A stretch of 64,000 nt of DNA from Metallibacterium scheffleri (GCF_002077135.1 NZ_LDOS01000001.1:508219-572218), one strand, 5' to 3'. Positions 8,436 through 18,716 are shown, counted from the first letter of the stretch. A program made the numbers and translations. The notes: generated by a model from the letters alone, not told the origin.

Positions 8436-10175
8436 TCAATCCTCGCGGTGTATGTAGCGACGACCGCGCGACCACGATGCGGCCGCGGCGATCAGGCACA
8501 TCACCGCCGCGAAGATGAATGCCTCGGCCAAGCCCGCGTGGAACGGCTTGGCGATCAGATTGGAAAAATACGAGTGCCCGGTCAACTGCATGCGGTCGCT
8601 GGCCGCGAGATGATCCAGAACACCCGCGCCCAGCAGCGTCCGGATCGGGTTGTAGCCAAGGAATGCCGCAAACAGGATCGAGACCGGCGGCAGCGCGCCG
8701 ACTCGCGCGGCGGCGGTTGCGGGTACACCGTGTTGCATCAGGCCCTGCACCAGGGTCGTCGACAAGGTCGTCGAAAGACCGATGATCATCAGCGTGAAGA
8801 AGATGCCGATCGAAAGCACCTGGGCCGAGTTCTGGAAGGTCGAGTTCATGCCGCCCCCGGCGCCGCGGTCGCGCGCGGGCAGGCTGTTCATGACGGCCGC
8901 CCGGTTAGGTGCGGCGAAGGCGCCCATGCAGAGCCCGCTGAACAGGAGGATCGCGGCGAACGCCGCGTAGTTGAAGTCGATCGGCAGCAGCATCAGCAAG
9001 GCAAAGCTCAGGGCGGCTCCGAGCATCCCGCCGGTGGCGAAGTAGCGCGCGCCCAGACGATCGGACAGGTAGCCCGAAAGCGGCCCCGAAAGCAGGAATC
9101 CCAAGGTCAGCGGCAGCATGAAAATCCCCGCCCACAGCGGTGTCTGCTTGAAACTGTAGCCGTGCAGGGGAAGCCAGATGCCCTGCAGCCAGATGATCAG
9201 CATGAACATCAGGCCACCGCGGCCGATGGCCGACAGGAAGGTCGAGAGTGTGCCGAAGGTGAATGCCTTGATCTTGAACAGCGGAAACCGGAACATCGGA
9301 TCGGTCACGCGGGTTTCCACGATGGCGAAAGCGACCAGCGACGCCGTGCCCGCCGCCAGCAGGGAAATGACCGGCGCGCTGGTCCAGCCCATGGCATTTC
9401 CGTTGGCCGGCTCGATGCCCAGCGTGACTCCGATCATGATCAGGATCAGCCCGGCGGCGAACGTGATGTTGCCGGCCCAGTCGATCCGGGCGCGATGGCG
9501 TTGCCCGAGTTCTTTCAGCTTCAGGTACGACCAGATGGTCCCGAACAGTCCGAACGGCACCGACACCAGGAACACCAGCCGCCAGTCGATCGCGGCCAGT
9601 ACGCCGCCGAGGATCAGGCCGATGAAGGAGCCGCTGATGCCGGCGATGTTGTTGATGCCCAGCGCCAGGCCGCGTTGGTCGGGCGGAAACGCGTCGGTCA
9701 GGATGGCCGCGGAGTTGGCGATCAGGAACGCCGCGCCGATGCCCTGGAAGATGCGGCCGACGATCAGCCAATCGGCTCCGGCGCGCGCCGTGAAAGGATC
9801 GAGCGCCAGCAGCAGCGAGGCCACGGTGAACACGGCGAAGCCGAGGTTGTACATCTTCACGCGCCCGAACATGTCGCCCAGGCGGCCGAGGCTCACCACC
9901 AGCACGCTGCTGACGATCAAGAAACCCAGGATCATCCACAGCAGGTAAAACGTGTTGCCCGGATCGAGCGGATTCAACTGGATGCCGCGGAAAATCTCCG
10001 GCATGGCGATCAGCATGATCGAGGAGTCGATGGTCGCCAGCAGTACCGCGATGGTGGTGTTGGACAGCGCCAGCCATTTGTAGTGGGTGGAAACGCCAGC
10101 CGGGCCCGATGCCACCGCGGTCGCAATCGCGCTGTCCGTTGCCGCGTGACGCGGGGTGGCGGCGTGCCGGGTCAT
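8436..10175 (-). CDS. MFS drug efflux transporter, DHA2 (14-TM) family
   Basis: The 579-residue inner-membrane protein has about fourteen hydrophobic segments. MFS motifs include the loop GRLGDMFGRVKMYNLG between helices 2 and 3 and GRIFQGIGAAFLIANSAAI in the motif C region. Length and hydropathy match the EmrB/QacA DHA2 group of proton-driven multidrug antiporters. ATG 10175 overlaps the stop of the isochorismatase gene (ATGA), forming a MarR-hydrolase-transporter operon. The substrate cannot be read from sequence. An open reading frame continues upstream in frame but lies inside the hydrolase gene. Confidence 0.88.
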   Translation of the reverse strand: MTRHAATPRHAATDSAIATAVASGPAGVSTHYKWLALSNTTIAVLLATIDSSIMLIAMPEIFRGIQLNPLDPGNTFYLLWMILGFLIVSSVLVVSLGRLGDMFGRVKMYNLGFAVFTVASLLLALDPFTARAGADWLIVGRIFQGIGAAFLIANSAAILTDAFPPDQRGLALGINNIAGISGSFIGLILGGVLAAIDWRLVFLVSVPFGLFGTIWSYLKLKELGQRHRARIDWAGNITFAAGLILIMIGVTLGIEPANGNAMGWTSAPVISLLAAGTASLVAFAIVETRVTDPMFRFPLFKIKAFTFGTLSTFLSAIGRGGLMFMLIIWLQGIWLPLHGYSFKQTPLWAGIFMLPLTLGFLLSGPLSGYLSDRLGARYFATGGMLGAALSFALLMLLPIDFNYAAFAAILLFSGLCMGAFAAPNRAAVMNSLPARDRGAGGGMNSTFQNSAQVLSIGIFFTLMIIGLSTTLSTTLVQGLMQHGVPATAAARVGALPPVSILFAAFLGYNPIRTLLGAGVLDHLAASDRMQLTGHSYFSNLIAKPFHAGLAEAFIFAAVMCLIAAAASWSRGRRYIHRED

Positions 10176-10747
10176 GGGGCGGCCCGAGAATGGCTCGACG
10201 CGAGCCGATCGATGATTTCCCGGACCGTACCGGTTTCGCCCAGTCGCGGGAAAATGCGCGTGATGCTGTTGAGGTGCGCCTCGGGGCTCATGTCGGTCAT
10301 GGCGTCGATGGCGAGGGCGACGTTGAACCCGAGCTCGTGGGCTTGGCGTGCGGTGGACTCGACGCCGATGCTGGTGGCGACGCCGGCGATCACGACCTGC
10401 GTCACGCCCAGCTTCTTCAGGTGCTGCGCGAGGTCCGTACCGGTGAACGCGCCCCAGGTGCGCTTGGTCACCGTGTGGTCTTGCGGCTGCGGGTCGAGCT
10501 CGGGGACAAGATCGGCCCATCCGGCGGGAAGCTCGCCCAGGCGGTGCGCCTGTTCGGTCCGGCCCGGCGCGCCGCCGGCCACGTTGACCAGCACTATGGG
10601 CAGACCGTGGCCGCGGAATGCATCGGCCAACGCGCGGGCGTTCTGCACGACCGTCGCGAGCGGATGCGCGGCGGGTAGCGCGACGATGCCTTTTTGCAAG
10701 TCGATGACGATGAGCGCGATGTGCGCGTCAAGCGTGGTGAGGGCCAT
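10172..10747 (-). CDS. Isochorismatase-family hydrolase lacking the usual catalytic Cys
   Basis: The 191-residue cytosolic protein has the alpha/beta isochorismatase fold: IALIVIDLQKG with the conserved Asp, TKRTWGAFTGTDL with the conserved Lys, and GVATSIGVESTARQA. In amidohydrolase members this last motif carries the nucleophilic Cys (TxxC). Here it is Gly, as in Cys-less members such as PhzD-type isochorismatases. AGGAG six bases upstream of ATG 10747 supports the start, although it lies inside the end of the MarR gene. It may act on a compound related to the efflux substrate (inference). Confidence 0.85.
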   Translation of the reverse strand: MALTTLDAHIALIVIDLQKGIVALPAAHPLATVVQNARALADAFRGHGLPIVLVNVAGGAPGRTEQAHRLGELPAGWADLVPELDPQPQDHTVTKRTWGAFTGTDLAQHLKKLGVTQVVIAGVATSIGVESTARQAHELGFNVALAIDAMTDMSPEAHLNSITRIFPRLGETGTVREIIDRLASSHSRAAP

Positions 10748-11261
10748 GCGTTTCTCCTGAGGGTGATTGGGATGATGCCGGGCCGGCATGGGGCGACGCG
10801 GCGTTCGCCGGCGAATCGACCAGACGTTTGAGCAGCTCGACGGCATTTGCCAGTTGCTCCTGTTCGGCGGCCGCGAGGCTTGAGCGGATGACACGGAACA
10901 GCCAGTCCTCGCGTGCCGCCCGGCTGGTCTTGATCATTTCCCGGCAGGCCGGTGTGAGCGACAAAATGGTTTGCCGCCCATCGGCCGGATCTGCCGCGCC
11001 GCGCAGCAGACCGGCACCCAGCAGGACGGAAATCGTGGCCCCCATGGATTGCGGACGCACGCCCTCGGCGCGCGCGAGGCTGCTCACCGTGGCCGGGCCA
11101 TCACGCTCCAGGCGACCGAGCACGGACATCTGCGACCAGGTGACATCGCCCGGATGCGCCTGCTCACGCAGCCGTCGGCCGAGTTGACCGACCACGACAC
11201 GCAGCGCAGCCGCCACCCTGGCGGCGCGTGCGGTTCCGGAATCACTCGCTGGTGGGTTCAT
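10728..11261 (-). CDS. MarR family transcriptional regulator
   Basis: The 177-residue protein is a winged-helix regulator. The DNA-binding core is about residues 40-110, with WSQMSVLGRLERDGPATVSS, LARAEGVRPQSMGATISVL as recognition helix region, and the wing DPADGRQTILSLT. It is first in an operon with the isochorismatase and MFS genes; its last 20 bases overlap the hydrolase start. By analogy with MarR/EmrR systems it probably represses its own operon until a small ligand binds. An inverted repeat just upstream of its start is a candidate operator. Confidence 0.88.
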   Translation of the reverse strand: MNPPASDSGTARAARVAAALRVVVGQLGRRLREQAHPGDVTWSQMSVLGRLERDGPATVSSLARAEGVRPQSMGATISVLLGAGLLRGAADPADGRQTILSLTPACREMIKTSRAAREDWLFRVIRSSLAAAEQEQLANAVELLKRLVDSPANAASPHAGPASSQSPSGETHGPHHA

Positions 11262-11278
11262 GCCGAGCCTGGTTTATA

Positions 11279-11293
11279 TGAAGCCAGACTTCA
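11279..11293 (-). promoter_or_regulatory. Inverted repeat upstream of marR, candidate autoregulatory operator
   Basis: TGAAG and CTTCA flank a 5-base centre, 18 bases upstream of the MarR start codon. On the minus strand the repeat runs into TATAAA, a -10-like sequence. Position and symmetry fit a MarR operator. No protein-binding evidence is available from sequence alone. Confidence 0.4.
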
Positions 11294-11545
11294 AAGTTTA
11301 CCTTAATACATCGCTGCCCTATGCGCGCGTGACCCTTGCGTGCGACGGCGCGGGCTGGCGGCACGTGCTGCATGGCGCGTGCAACGAGTAGACAAGCCAT
11401 TTGCGCGGGGTGTAAGGAATCCGGTGCGCGCCGCGACCAAGGCTTGGCGACGCATTCCTTCAGCGCGCGCCAAGCCGAACTGCAGCGGTCATTCGGCCGC
11501 ATTCAACTCACCCGACTTGCATCACTCCAATCGAGGATATCCAGC

Positions 11546-11875
11546 ATGAACAAGCATCAATTTCTCAGCATGACCGCGGCTTCCCTGATCGCCGCCGGCG
11601 CCTTGGCCGCCGCGCCGGCATCGCATGCCGCCAGCATGGAGAAGTGCTTTGGCGTCGCCACGGCCCACCACAACGATTGCGCGGGCATCTCCGGGCTGCA
11701 CTCGTGCAAGGGCTCGTCCCCGAACAACTACAACCCTGGCGATTTCCGCGTGGTGCCCACCGGCACCTGCGAAAAGCTGGGCGGTCTGGACATGGCCCAG
11801 GCGAAGACGATCTTGAAGAACCCGGCCGAGGTCAAGGCATTCGAGGCCAGGATGGAGGCGAAGGCCAAGGGCTGA
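11546..11875 (+). CDS. bufA1: BufA1-type bufferin precursor (DUF2282), exported metal-binding peptide
   Basis: The 109-residue protein has a signal peptide (about residues 1-30, ending ASHAA) and the compact DUF2282 domain. Its four conserved cysteines sit in EKCFGVA, NDCAG, HSCKG and GTCEKLGG. This family supplies precursors of bufferins, periplasmic copper-binding peptides whose cysteines are modified by a DUF692/MNIO enzyme (BufB) with partner BufC. GAGGAT lies about 10 bases before ATG 11546. The usual bufB and bufC genes are absent here: only a DoxX-like gene follows. Modification would require an MNIO enzyme encoded elsewhere. Confidence 0.85.
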   Translation: MNKHQFLSMTAASLIAAGALAAAPASHAASMEKCFGVATAHHNDCAGISGLHSCKGSSPNNYNPGDFRVVPTGTCEKLGGLDMAQAKTILKNPAEVKAFEARMEAKAKG

Positions 11876-11881
11876 ACCCTA

Positions 11882-11931
11882 TCGCCCCGGGTTGCGCGCC
11901 GCTGTCACGGTGGCGCGGCGGCCCGGGGCGA
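11882..11931 (+). terminator. Very stable hairpin after bufA1
   Basis: TCGCCCCGGG pairs perfectly with CCCGGGGCGA over 10 bp, and an inner stem CGCGCC/GGCGCG extends it. It begins 7 bases after the bufA1 stop and lacks a T-run. It may protect the bufA1 3' end or reduce read-through into the DoxX gene. Confidence 0.45.
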
Positions 11932-11997
11932 GCATCGGGTTCGCGCGGCTTGCCGGAAGTCGCCCATGCCCCTCGCATTCACCGGCGGAGATCATCG

Positions 11998-12492
11998 ATG
12001 AACACCCCAGTATCCGCGGCCACCGCCACGCGTGGCCTTGTTGTTGTACACCGCGCCTGGCGCGGGTTGGAGCACGTCCTCGAATGGGCGCAAGCGCCGG
12101 CCTTGCTGGCGGCACGGGCCTATGTGGCCTGGGTCTTTTTCCTGTCCGGGCTGCAAAGCCTGCGCGATTGGCCGGCCACGCTGTGGTTGTACGAAAACTG
12201 TTTTCACGTGGCGCTGCTGCCGCCCGCCGCGGCGGCCGTGGCCGGCACCGCCGGCGAAGTGCTGCTGCCGCCGCTGCTGGCGCTGGGACTGTATGGGCGC
12301 TTCGGCGCACTGGGCCTGTTCGTGGTCAATATCGTGGCGCTGTTGTCTTATCTACATGCGCTGCAGACGCCGGCGATCATGTTCCACTTCATCTGGGGCA
12401 TCCTGCTGTTGCTGGTGGCGCTGTGGGGTCCGGGCGCCTGGTCGCTCGATGCGTGGCACGCGCGGCGGGCACGCGGCATGGCGCCAGCGTGA
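11998..12492 (+). CDS. DoxX family membrane protein, bufD-like
   Basis: The 164-residue inner-membrane protein has about four hydrophobic helices and the DoxX-type start ARAYVAWVFFLSGLQSLRDW, then AGTAGEVLLPPLLALGLYGRFGALGL. DoxX members often close bufferin operons as the last gene. Here it follows bufA1 by 122 bases on the same strand, with GGCGGAG just before ATG 11998. Function is unknown; a link to redox or metal handling is inferred from the neighbour only. Confidence 0.8.
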   Translation: MNTPVSAATATRGLVVVHRAWRGLEHVLEWAQAPALLAARAYVAWVFFLSGLQSLRDWPATLWLYENCFHVALLPPAAAAVAGTAGEVLLPPLLALGLYGRFGALGLFVVNIVALLSYLHALQTPAIMFHFIWGILLLLVALWGPGAWSLDAWHARRARGMAPA

Positions 12493-12638
12493 GGGCTCCC
12501 GGTGTGCTGCGCATCATTGCCGGCGCATCATCGGAATGCTGGTGTTGCCGTGGCGCGTGGCCAGATGCGGAATGCCAGCGCTGCGATCGATCCATCGCTG
12601 GCGAGCGTTGAGGTTTCGCCGTCTTCGCAGCAGCGGGC

Positions 12639-13712
<1,074 letters not shown>

Positions 13713-13790
13713 TTACGGCTGGGGTGGGTGCGACGCGGATATCGCGCGATCCAGCGCTGCACGCGGCAACCGCAAGCAGCGGAAGGCGCA

Positions 13791-16700
13791 TCAGGGCATG
13801 GGCAGCGATCCGTCCGGTGCGGCCACGCGCAGCATTGCGGGCAGGCGCGTGATGCGCAGCTGGTCACCGCTCCACGTCACCGGCTGACCATCAAGCATGG
13901 TGGCGCCGGGCGCTGCGGCATACGGCCAGGTGAGCACCAGGCCGCCGGGTGGCATGGCGCTCCCGGCAGGAATCTGCAGCTGCACGCTGCCATCGACCGC
14001 GCGCCAGTAGTGGTAGCTCAGGCTGCCCCAGGGTGTACGCAAGCCCTCGATGCGGATGCCGCCGTCCTCCAGCCACTGCGGCGGCACGCCGGCGGCCAGC
14101 ACCAGCGCGTGATCGCGGTGGCGCTGATAGGCCAGCATGTCCAGCGCGCTGCGCAGGAAGTCGCTGGCCACCCAGGCGTGCGGCATGTCACCGATGAAGT
14201 GCGGTGCGTCGGCATCGCGCCACACCACTTCGGCCCATTGGTGCCAGGCGGTGGGGCGCTGTCCGGCGAAGAAGAAGCGCAGCAGCGCGGGGATGCGCGC
14301 GCGCCAGCCCAGGCGCACGAAGGCATCGACGTTGCGCCATTCGTAGGGCGTGTAATCGCGCCAGGGTGCGTGCCCGTCGCTGCGCACCTCGAAATTGCGC
14401 CAGTAGCGTGCGAAGGTATCGCGCAGCAGATCCTGCGGCAGTGCGTGCTGCACTCCCACGGGCGACAGCGCGATGGTGGTGGAGGTGGGGTCGAAGTCGC
14501 CGAGGTCGGCACTGCCGGCGATGTAGTCGATGTGGTGCCAGCGCGCGGCGTTGCGGATCGAGGCAAAGAAATCTTTCTGAAAGTCATCGGCAGCGCGCGC
14601 GATGGCCTGCTGTTGCCGCGCATGGCCGAGTTGTCCGGCCAGCCAGGCCGCATCGCGGTAGCCGCGCAGCGACCAGAAGTCGTCCCAGTATGAGTGCATG
14701 GGCTTGGCCGAGTAGCCCTCGTGGCTGATCGAGCGCGGCATCAGACCGTAGTACAGAGTGCGCTCGCCATGCCGGTAGGCTGCGGTTTTCTGCGTGGCGC
14801 GCAGCGTGTTCATGTAGCGCACCGCAGATTCGACATGCGGCCAGAGCTGGCGTGCGATCGCGAGGTCATGGGTGTAGCGCGTGTACTCGGCGATGGCGAA
14901 GATCAACTCGCCCTGTGAGTCGTTCTCGGGCGTGGGATCGGCGCCCTTCCAGTCCACGCAGCACGGCACCTTGCCGGTACTGAACTGATGCGGGGCGTAC
15001 CAGAGCAGGTAATCGCGCACGGCCCGCGCATCGCCCATGCGCAGCAATGCCTCGCTCATCATGGCCCCGTCGCGGATCCAGCTGCGCGCGTAGCTGCGCG
15101 GACCGGGCTGCAGCGCGGCGCCGTCGCGGTCCAGCAGCACCTGCCACAGCGCGCTGTACAGCGTGTGTTGGAACACGTGCGCCGCCGGCGGCAACTGCAC
15201 GCGCACGCGCGTCAGGCGCGCGCGCCAGGCGGCGGTGACCTGATCCTCCTGGTCGCGCAGCATGCGCGCCGCCACGCTGGCGTCCGCCACCGGCGCGGGA
15301 ACAGCCCCTGTCCACGGGATGGCGATGCCCACCGTGGCCGCGTCGTGCGCGGGGATATACAGCGGATACAGCAGCGCGCCCTGCGCAAGCCCGTCGGCTT
15401 GTCGCAGCGCCGTCCGCGGCTGCGGCGTCTGCGCCAGCAGCGCCGCGATCGACTGCGTGGCCAGATTGCCGGCGACGAATCCCGCTGGCGCGCCCAGTGT
15501 CACCACGTGCTCGTCGTCGCCGAAGGTGACGATGCCGTCAGCATAGCGGATGCGATGGATGGGTCCGAACCCGCCCGGCGTGTTGAGAAACTGCTGCGGC
15601 GGGTTGACCTGCAACGGCCGCAGCGCCAGCGCCAGCGTCACCCGGCGCGGCGTGTCGCCGTTGTTGCGCACGGTGTAGCGCGCGAGCAGCCGCGCGGTCG
15701 CGGGCGTGCCTGCGCCGAAGGCCGTGACCCGCAGTGTCAGCGCGCCGGCCCGCCACTGCACGCCGGGCACGGGCAGCTCGTGCGCGCGCAGGCTCTGCGT
15801 GATGCGCGCGTCGGCCCAGTCGATCAGCCGGCCGTGATCGAGCAGGAAGGGCTCCACCGACCCACCGCCAGCGAACGGCTCGATGCGGCCGTCGGCCGAG
15901 ATCAAACCGGTGTGCGTGCCGCCAGCGACGCCCAGCACGGTCCAGTCGTTCTGCGCGCCGGAAAGTCCGCGCGGGAATTCGCCGCGCGGTGCCCGCCTGG
16001 CTAGCGTCTGCAGCAGTGCCACCGGCCGGCCCCAGCCCGGCGCGCGCAACCGCAATTGACCGAGCGCGTAGCCGTGCGGGTTGCCGGACATCCCCAGCCG
16101 CAGCCAGTGCGCGACGGGATCATCCGGCAGCCCCAGCAAAACCTGCGTGCCGCTGCGCAACAGCAGACTGCGCTGCGCTTGCCAGTGCCTGCCGTCGCGT
16201 GAGGATTCCACGCGCACCCCGGGCGTGCCGGCGCTCGCGGCCACGGCGAAGGACAGACCACCGAGCGGGCGCTCAGCACCGAGATCCAGCGTCAGCGTCT
16301 GCGCGCCGCCCGCGGCGCTGCGCCATGTGCGCCCGGCGCGCATGGCCAGCGCCAGCGCGGCGGGGTGACCGGGCAGCGCGCTGCTGGCGCTGGCGCGCGG
16401 CACCGGCCATTGCGCCGGCGGCGCGGGCGCGTGCAGCAGCGCGAAATGATCGAAGCACAGTTCGCCGCGGTCGCCCTGCACCGCGGCGATGGTGAGCTGC
16501 AGCGCGGCGCTGTGCCGCAGGCGGTGATCCTTGCGCGGGCCCCAGGCGAAGCCGACCTCGCGCTGCGCGATGTGCAGTGTGGTCCACGTCGCGGGCGGCG
16601 CGAATTCGGGTTGCTGGTACCACCACACGTTCCAGCCGTCGGCGCTGGTGAACTTGAGCTGCAGGCCGTTGCGCGGTCCCTGCCCGCGCACGCCGAGTCG

Positions 16701-16994
16701 CAGCGCGTAGTGTGCGGGAAAATCCAGCGGCAGCGGATGCTGCATCTCGACGTAGCCGGCCACGCCTTTCGGAAAGTCATAGCCGAGGCACAGCGCCGTG
16801 CGCCCGTTCGCGCCCGGCGCGACATGCAGGCTGGCCTGCACGTCGTCGCTGGCGTGCAGTGTCCACGCGCTGGCGTTGCCAAACTCGAGCGCGCGGATCA
16901 CCACGCCCGGTGCTTGCGCCGCCAGCGCAGGCAAAGCACAGACCAGCATCAGCAGCGACAGCAAACCGCGGACCGCAACGTGGCGCACCTGCAT
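13791..16994 (-). CDS. Large exported six-hairpin glycosidase-like protein with discoidin-type domain
   Basis: The 1067-residue protein starts with a signal peptide (RGLLSLLMLVCALPALAAQ). A carbohydrate-binding-like beta domain (about 35-190) and an F5/8-type C (discoidin-like) segment (about 200-320) follow. The C-terminal (alpha/alpha)6-barrel catalytic region (about 590-1060) has YARSWIRDGAMMSEALLRMG, PENDSQGELIFAIAEY and MHSYWDDFWSLRGY. The fold resembles GH15/GH94-like clan enzymes, but I cannot assign a family or the acid/base residues. It is the last gene of the locus, 10 bases after a permease. A GTG six bases upstream is possible, but GAGAGG spacing favours ATG 16994. Export suggests a periplasmic oligosaccharide-cleaving role (inference). 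Confidence 0.75.
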   Translation of the reverse strand: MQVRHVAVRGLLSLLMLVCALPALAAQAPGVVIRALEFGNASAWTLHASDDVQASLHVAPGANGRTALCLGYDFPKGVAGYVEMQHPLPLDFPAHYALRLGVRGQGPRNGLQLKFTSADGWNVWWYQQPEFAPPATWTTLHIAQREVGFAWGPRKDHRLRHSAALQLTIAAVQGDRGELCFDHFALLHAPAPPAQWPVPRASASSALPGHPAALALAMRAGRTWRSAAGGAQTLTLDLGAERPLGGLSFAVAASAGTPGVRVESSRDGRHWQAQRSLLLRSGTQVLLGLPDDPVAHWLRLGMSGNPHGYALGQLRLRAPGWGRPVALLQTLARRAPRGEFPRGLSGAQNDWTVLGVAGGTHTGLISADGRIEPFAGGGSVEPFLLDHGRLIDWADARITQSLRAHELPVPGVQWRAGALTLRVTAFGAGTPATARLLARYTVRNNGDTPRRVTLALALRPLQVNPPQQFLNTPGGFGPIHRIRYADGIVTFGDDEHVVTLGAPAGFVAGNLATQSIAALLAQTPQPRTALRQADGLAQGALLYPLYIPAHDAATVGIAIPWTGAVPAPVADASVAARMLRDQEDQVTAAWRARLTRVRVQLPPAAHVFQHTLYSALWQVLLDRDGAALQPGPRSYARSWIRDGAMMSEALLRMGDARAVRDYLLWYAPHQFSTGKVPCCVDWKGADPTPENDSQGELIFAIAEYTRYTHDLAIARQLWPHVESAVRYMNTLRATQKTAAYRHGERTLYYGLMPRSISHEGYSAKPMHSYWDDFWSLRGYRDAAWLAGQLGHARQQQAIARAADDFQKDFFASIRNAARWHHIDYIAGSADLGDFDPTSTTIALSPVGVQHALPQDLLRDTFARYWRNFEVRSDGHAPWRDYTPYEWRNVDAFVRLGWRARIPALLRFFFAGQRPTAWHQWAEVVWRDADAPHFIGDMPHAWVASDFLRSALDMLAYQRHRDHALVLAAGVPPQWLEDGGIRIEGLRTPWGSLSYHYWRAVDGSVQLQIPAGSAMPPGGLVLTWPYAAAPGATMLDGQPVTWSGDQLRITRLPAMLRVAAPDGSLPMP

Positions 16995-17010
16995 CGACAC
17001 AATCCTCTCT

Positions 17011-17835
17011 TCAACCCTTGACGCTGCCGAGCAGCAGGCCCTGGATGTAATAACGCTGCAGCAGCAGGAACAGCACCAGCACCGGCACCACGGTGACCAT
17101 CGAGCCCGCCATCAGCATCTCCACGTCCTGGTTGTGCTGGCGCGCCAGCGAAGCCAGCGCGATCGGCAGGGTGTAGTGGCTGCTGCCGGTCAGCACGATC
17201 AGCGGCCACATGAAGTCGTTCCACGCGGTCAGAAAAGTGAGGATGGTCAGCGTGAGGATGATCGGCTTGAGCAGCGGCAGCACCACGCGCGCGAAGATGC
17301 GGAATTCGCTGGCGCCGTCGATGCGCGCGGCCTCGAGCATCTCGGTCGGAATCGCGCGCGCGTACTGGCGCACCAGATAGATGCCGAAGATGCTGGCCAG
17401 CGAAGGCAGGATCACGCCGGCATAGCTGTTGACGATGTGCATCTCGCGCGCCAGCAGGAACAACGGCATCATCGCCACCTGCGTGGGGATCACCAGCGCG
17501 CCCAGCAGCAGGTTGAAGGTGCGCTCGCGCCCGGCGTAGCGCAGCTTGGCAAAGGCATAGCCGGCAAGCACGTTGCAGGCCAGCGAGCCCAGCGTGATGC
17601 CGCCGGAGACGATCAGGCTGTTGAGCAGATAACGGCCGAGATCGGCGCCGACGAACAGCGCGCGGTAATTGGCCAGTGTCGGATGCAGCGGCAGCAGCGG
17701 CGGCGGAAACGTGCTGGCCGAACCCAGCGGCATCAGCGACACCGACAGCATCCAGAACAGCGGAAACAGCGCGAGCAGCGCGAGCAGCGCCAGCAGCCCG
17801 TTGACCCCCCACACCGCAGCGCGCGAGGACTTCAT
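17011..17835 (-). CDS. ABC sugar transporter permease, MalG-like
   Basis: The 274-residue inner-membrane permease has six predicted helices and the EAA loop that contacts the ATPase (EMLEAARIDGASEFRIFARVVLPLLKP). An N-terminal signal-anchor-like segment and final GLLLGSVKG are typical of CUT1-family MalG proteins. ATG 17835 overlaps the preceding permease stop by 4 bases. Together with the two upstream genes it forms an oligosaccharide importer lacking a local ATPase. Confidence 0.92.
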   Translation of the reverse strand: MKSSRAAVWGVNGLLALLALLALFPLFWMLSVSLMPLGSASTFPPPLLPLHPTLANYRALFVGADLGRYLLNSLIVSGGITLGSLACNVLAGYAFAKLRYAGRERTFNLLLGALVIPTQVAMMPLFLLAREMHIVNSYAGVILPSLASIFGIYLVRQYARAIPTEMLEAARIDGASEFRIFARVVLPLLKPIILTLTILTFLTAWNDFMWPLIVLTGSSHYTLPIALASLARQHNQDVEMLMAGSMVTVVPVLVLFLLLQRYYIQGLLLGSVKG

Positions 17836-18716
17836 ACCCAACCCTTGCGGCGGCCCACGCGTACCAGCAGGAACGTGGCCGCCAGCGTGAATACGAACAG
17901 CGTGAAGGCGATGGCCGAGGCCAGGCCCAGGTTCCACCAGTCGAAGCCCTGGTTGTACATCAGGTACAGCACCGACAGCGTGCTTTGCAGCGGCCCGCCC
18001 TCGGTCATCACGTAGGGCTCGGCGAACAGCTGGAAATAACCCACCATGGTCAGCAGGCCGACCGTCATCAGCGTCGGCCCGAGCATGGGCAGGGTGACAT
18101 GGCGCACTTGCTGCCAGGTGCTGGCGCCGTCCAGGCGTGCGGCCTCGTAGAGCTCGTCGGGGATCGCCTGCAGCCCCGCCAGCACGATGACCATGGCGTA
18201 ACCGAAGTTCTTCCACAGCGCGAAGAAAATGATCGTCGGCATGGCCATGTGCGGATTGCCCAGCCAGTCGACGGGCTGCACGCCGAACCAGCCCAGCACG
18301 TAATTCACGACGCCGTAGTGTTGCTGGAACAGGTACTTCCAGATCACCGCCACGGCGATGATGTTGGCTACCACCGGGGTGAACAGGGCGGTGCGGAAAA
18401 AGCCCTTCCAGCGCGCCAGTCGCGAATGCACCAGCAGCGCCGCGCCCAGTGCCACGCCGATGGACAGCGGCACGCCGACCACGACGAAGTACAGCGTGTT
18501 GCCCAGCGCCTTCCAGAACAGGCCCATGCGCAGCACGGTGAGGTAATTATCGAGGCCGACGAACTGCACGTTCTTCAGGCTGGCCAGGGCGTAGATGTCG
18601 AAATCGGTGAAGCTCAGACCCAGCGCCAGCAGCACCGGCACCAGGAAGAACAAGCCGATGACGATCAGCGCCGGGCCGGTGAACACCCAGGCCGCCAGGG
18701 TCTGGTTGGACTTCAT
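17832..18716 (-). CDS. ABC sugar transporter permease, MalF-like
   Basis: The 294-residue inner-membrane protein has about six helices and the EAA motif DELYEAARLDGASTWQQVRH followed by LPMLGPT. The N-terminus AAWVFTGPALIVIGLFFLVPV is the standard start of CUT1 permeases. ATG 18716 overlaps the binding-protein stop (ATGA), and its own stop overlaps the next permease the same way. It should pair with the MalG-like protein to form the channel. Confidence 0.92.
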   Translation of the reverse strand: MKSNQTLAAWVFTGPALIVIGLFFLVPVLLALGLSFTDFDIYALASLKNVQFVGLDNYLTVLRMGLFWKALGNTLYFVVVGVPLSIGVALGAALLVHSRLARWKGFFRTALFTPVVANIIAVAVIWKYLFQQHYGVVNYVLGWFGVQPVDWLGNPHMAMPTIIFFALWKNFGYAMVIVLAGLQAIPDELYEAARLDGASTWQQVRHVTLPMLGPTLMTVGLLTMVGYFQLFAEPYVMTEGGPLQSTLSVLYLMYNQGFDWWNLGLASAIAFTLFVFTLAATFLLVRVGRRKGWV

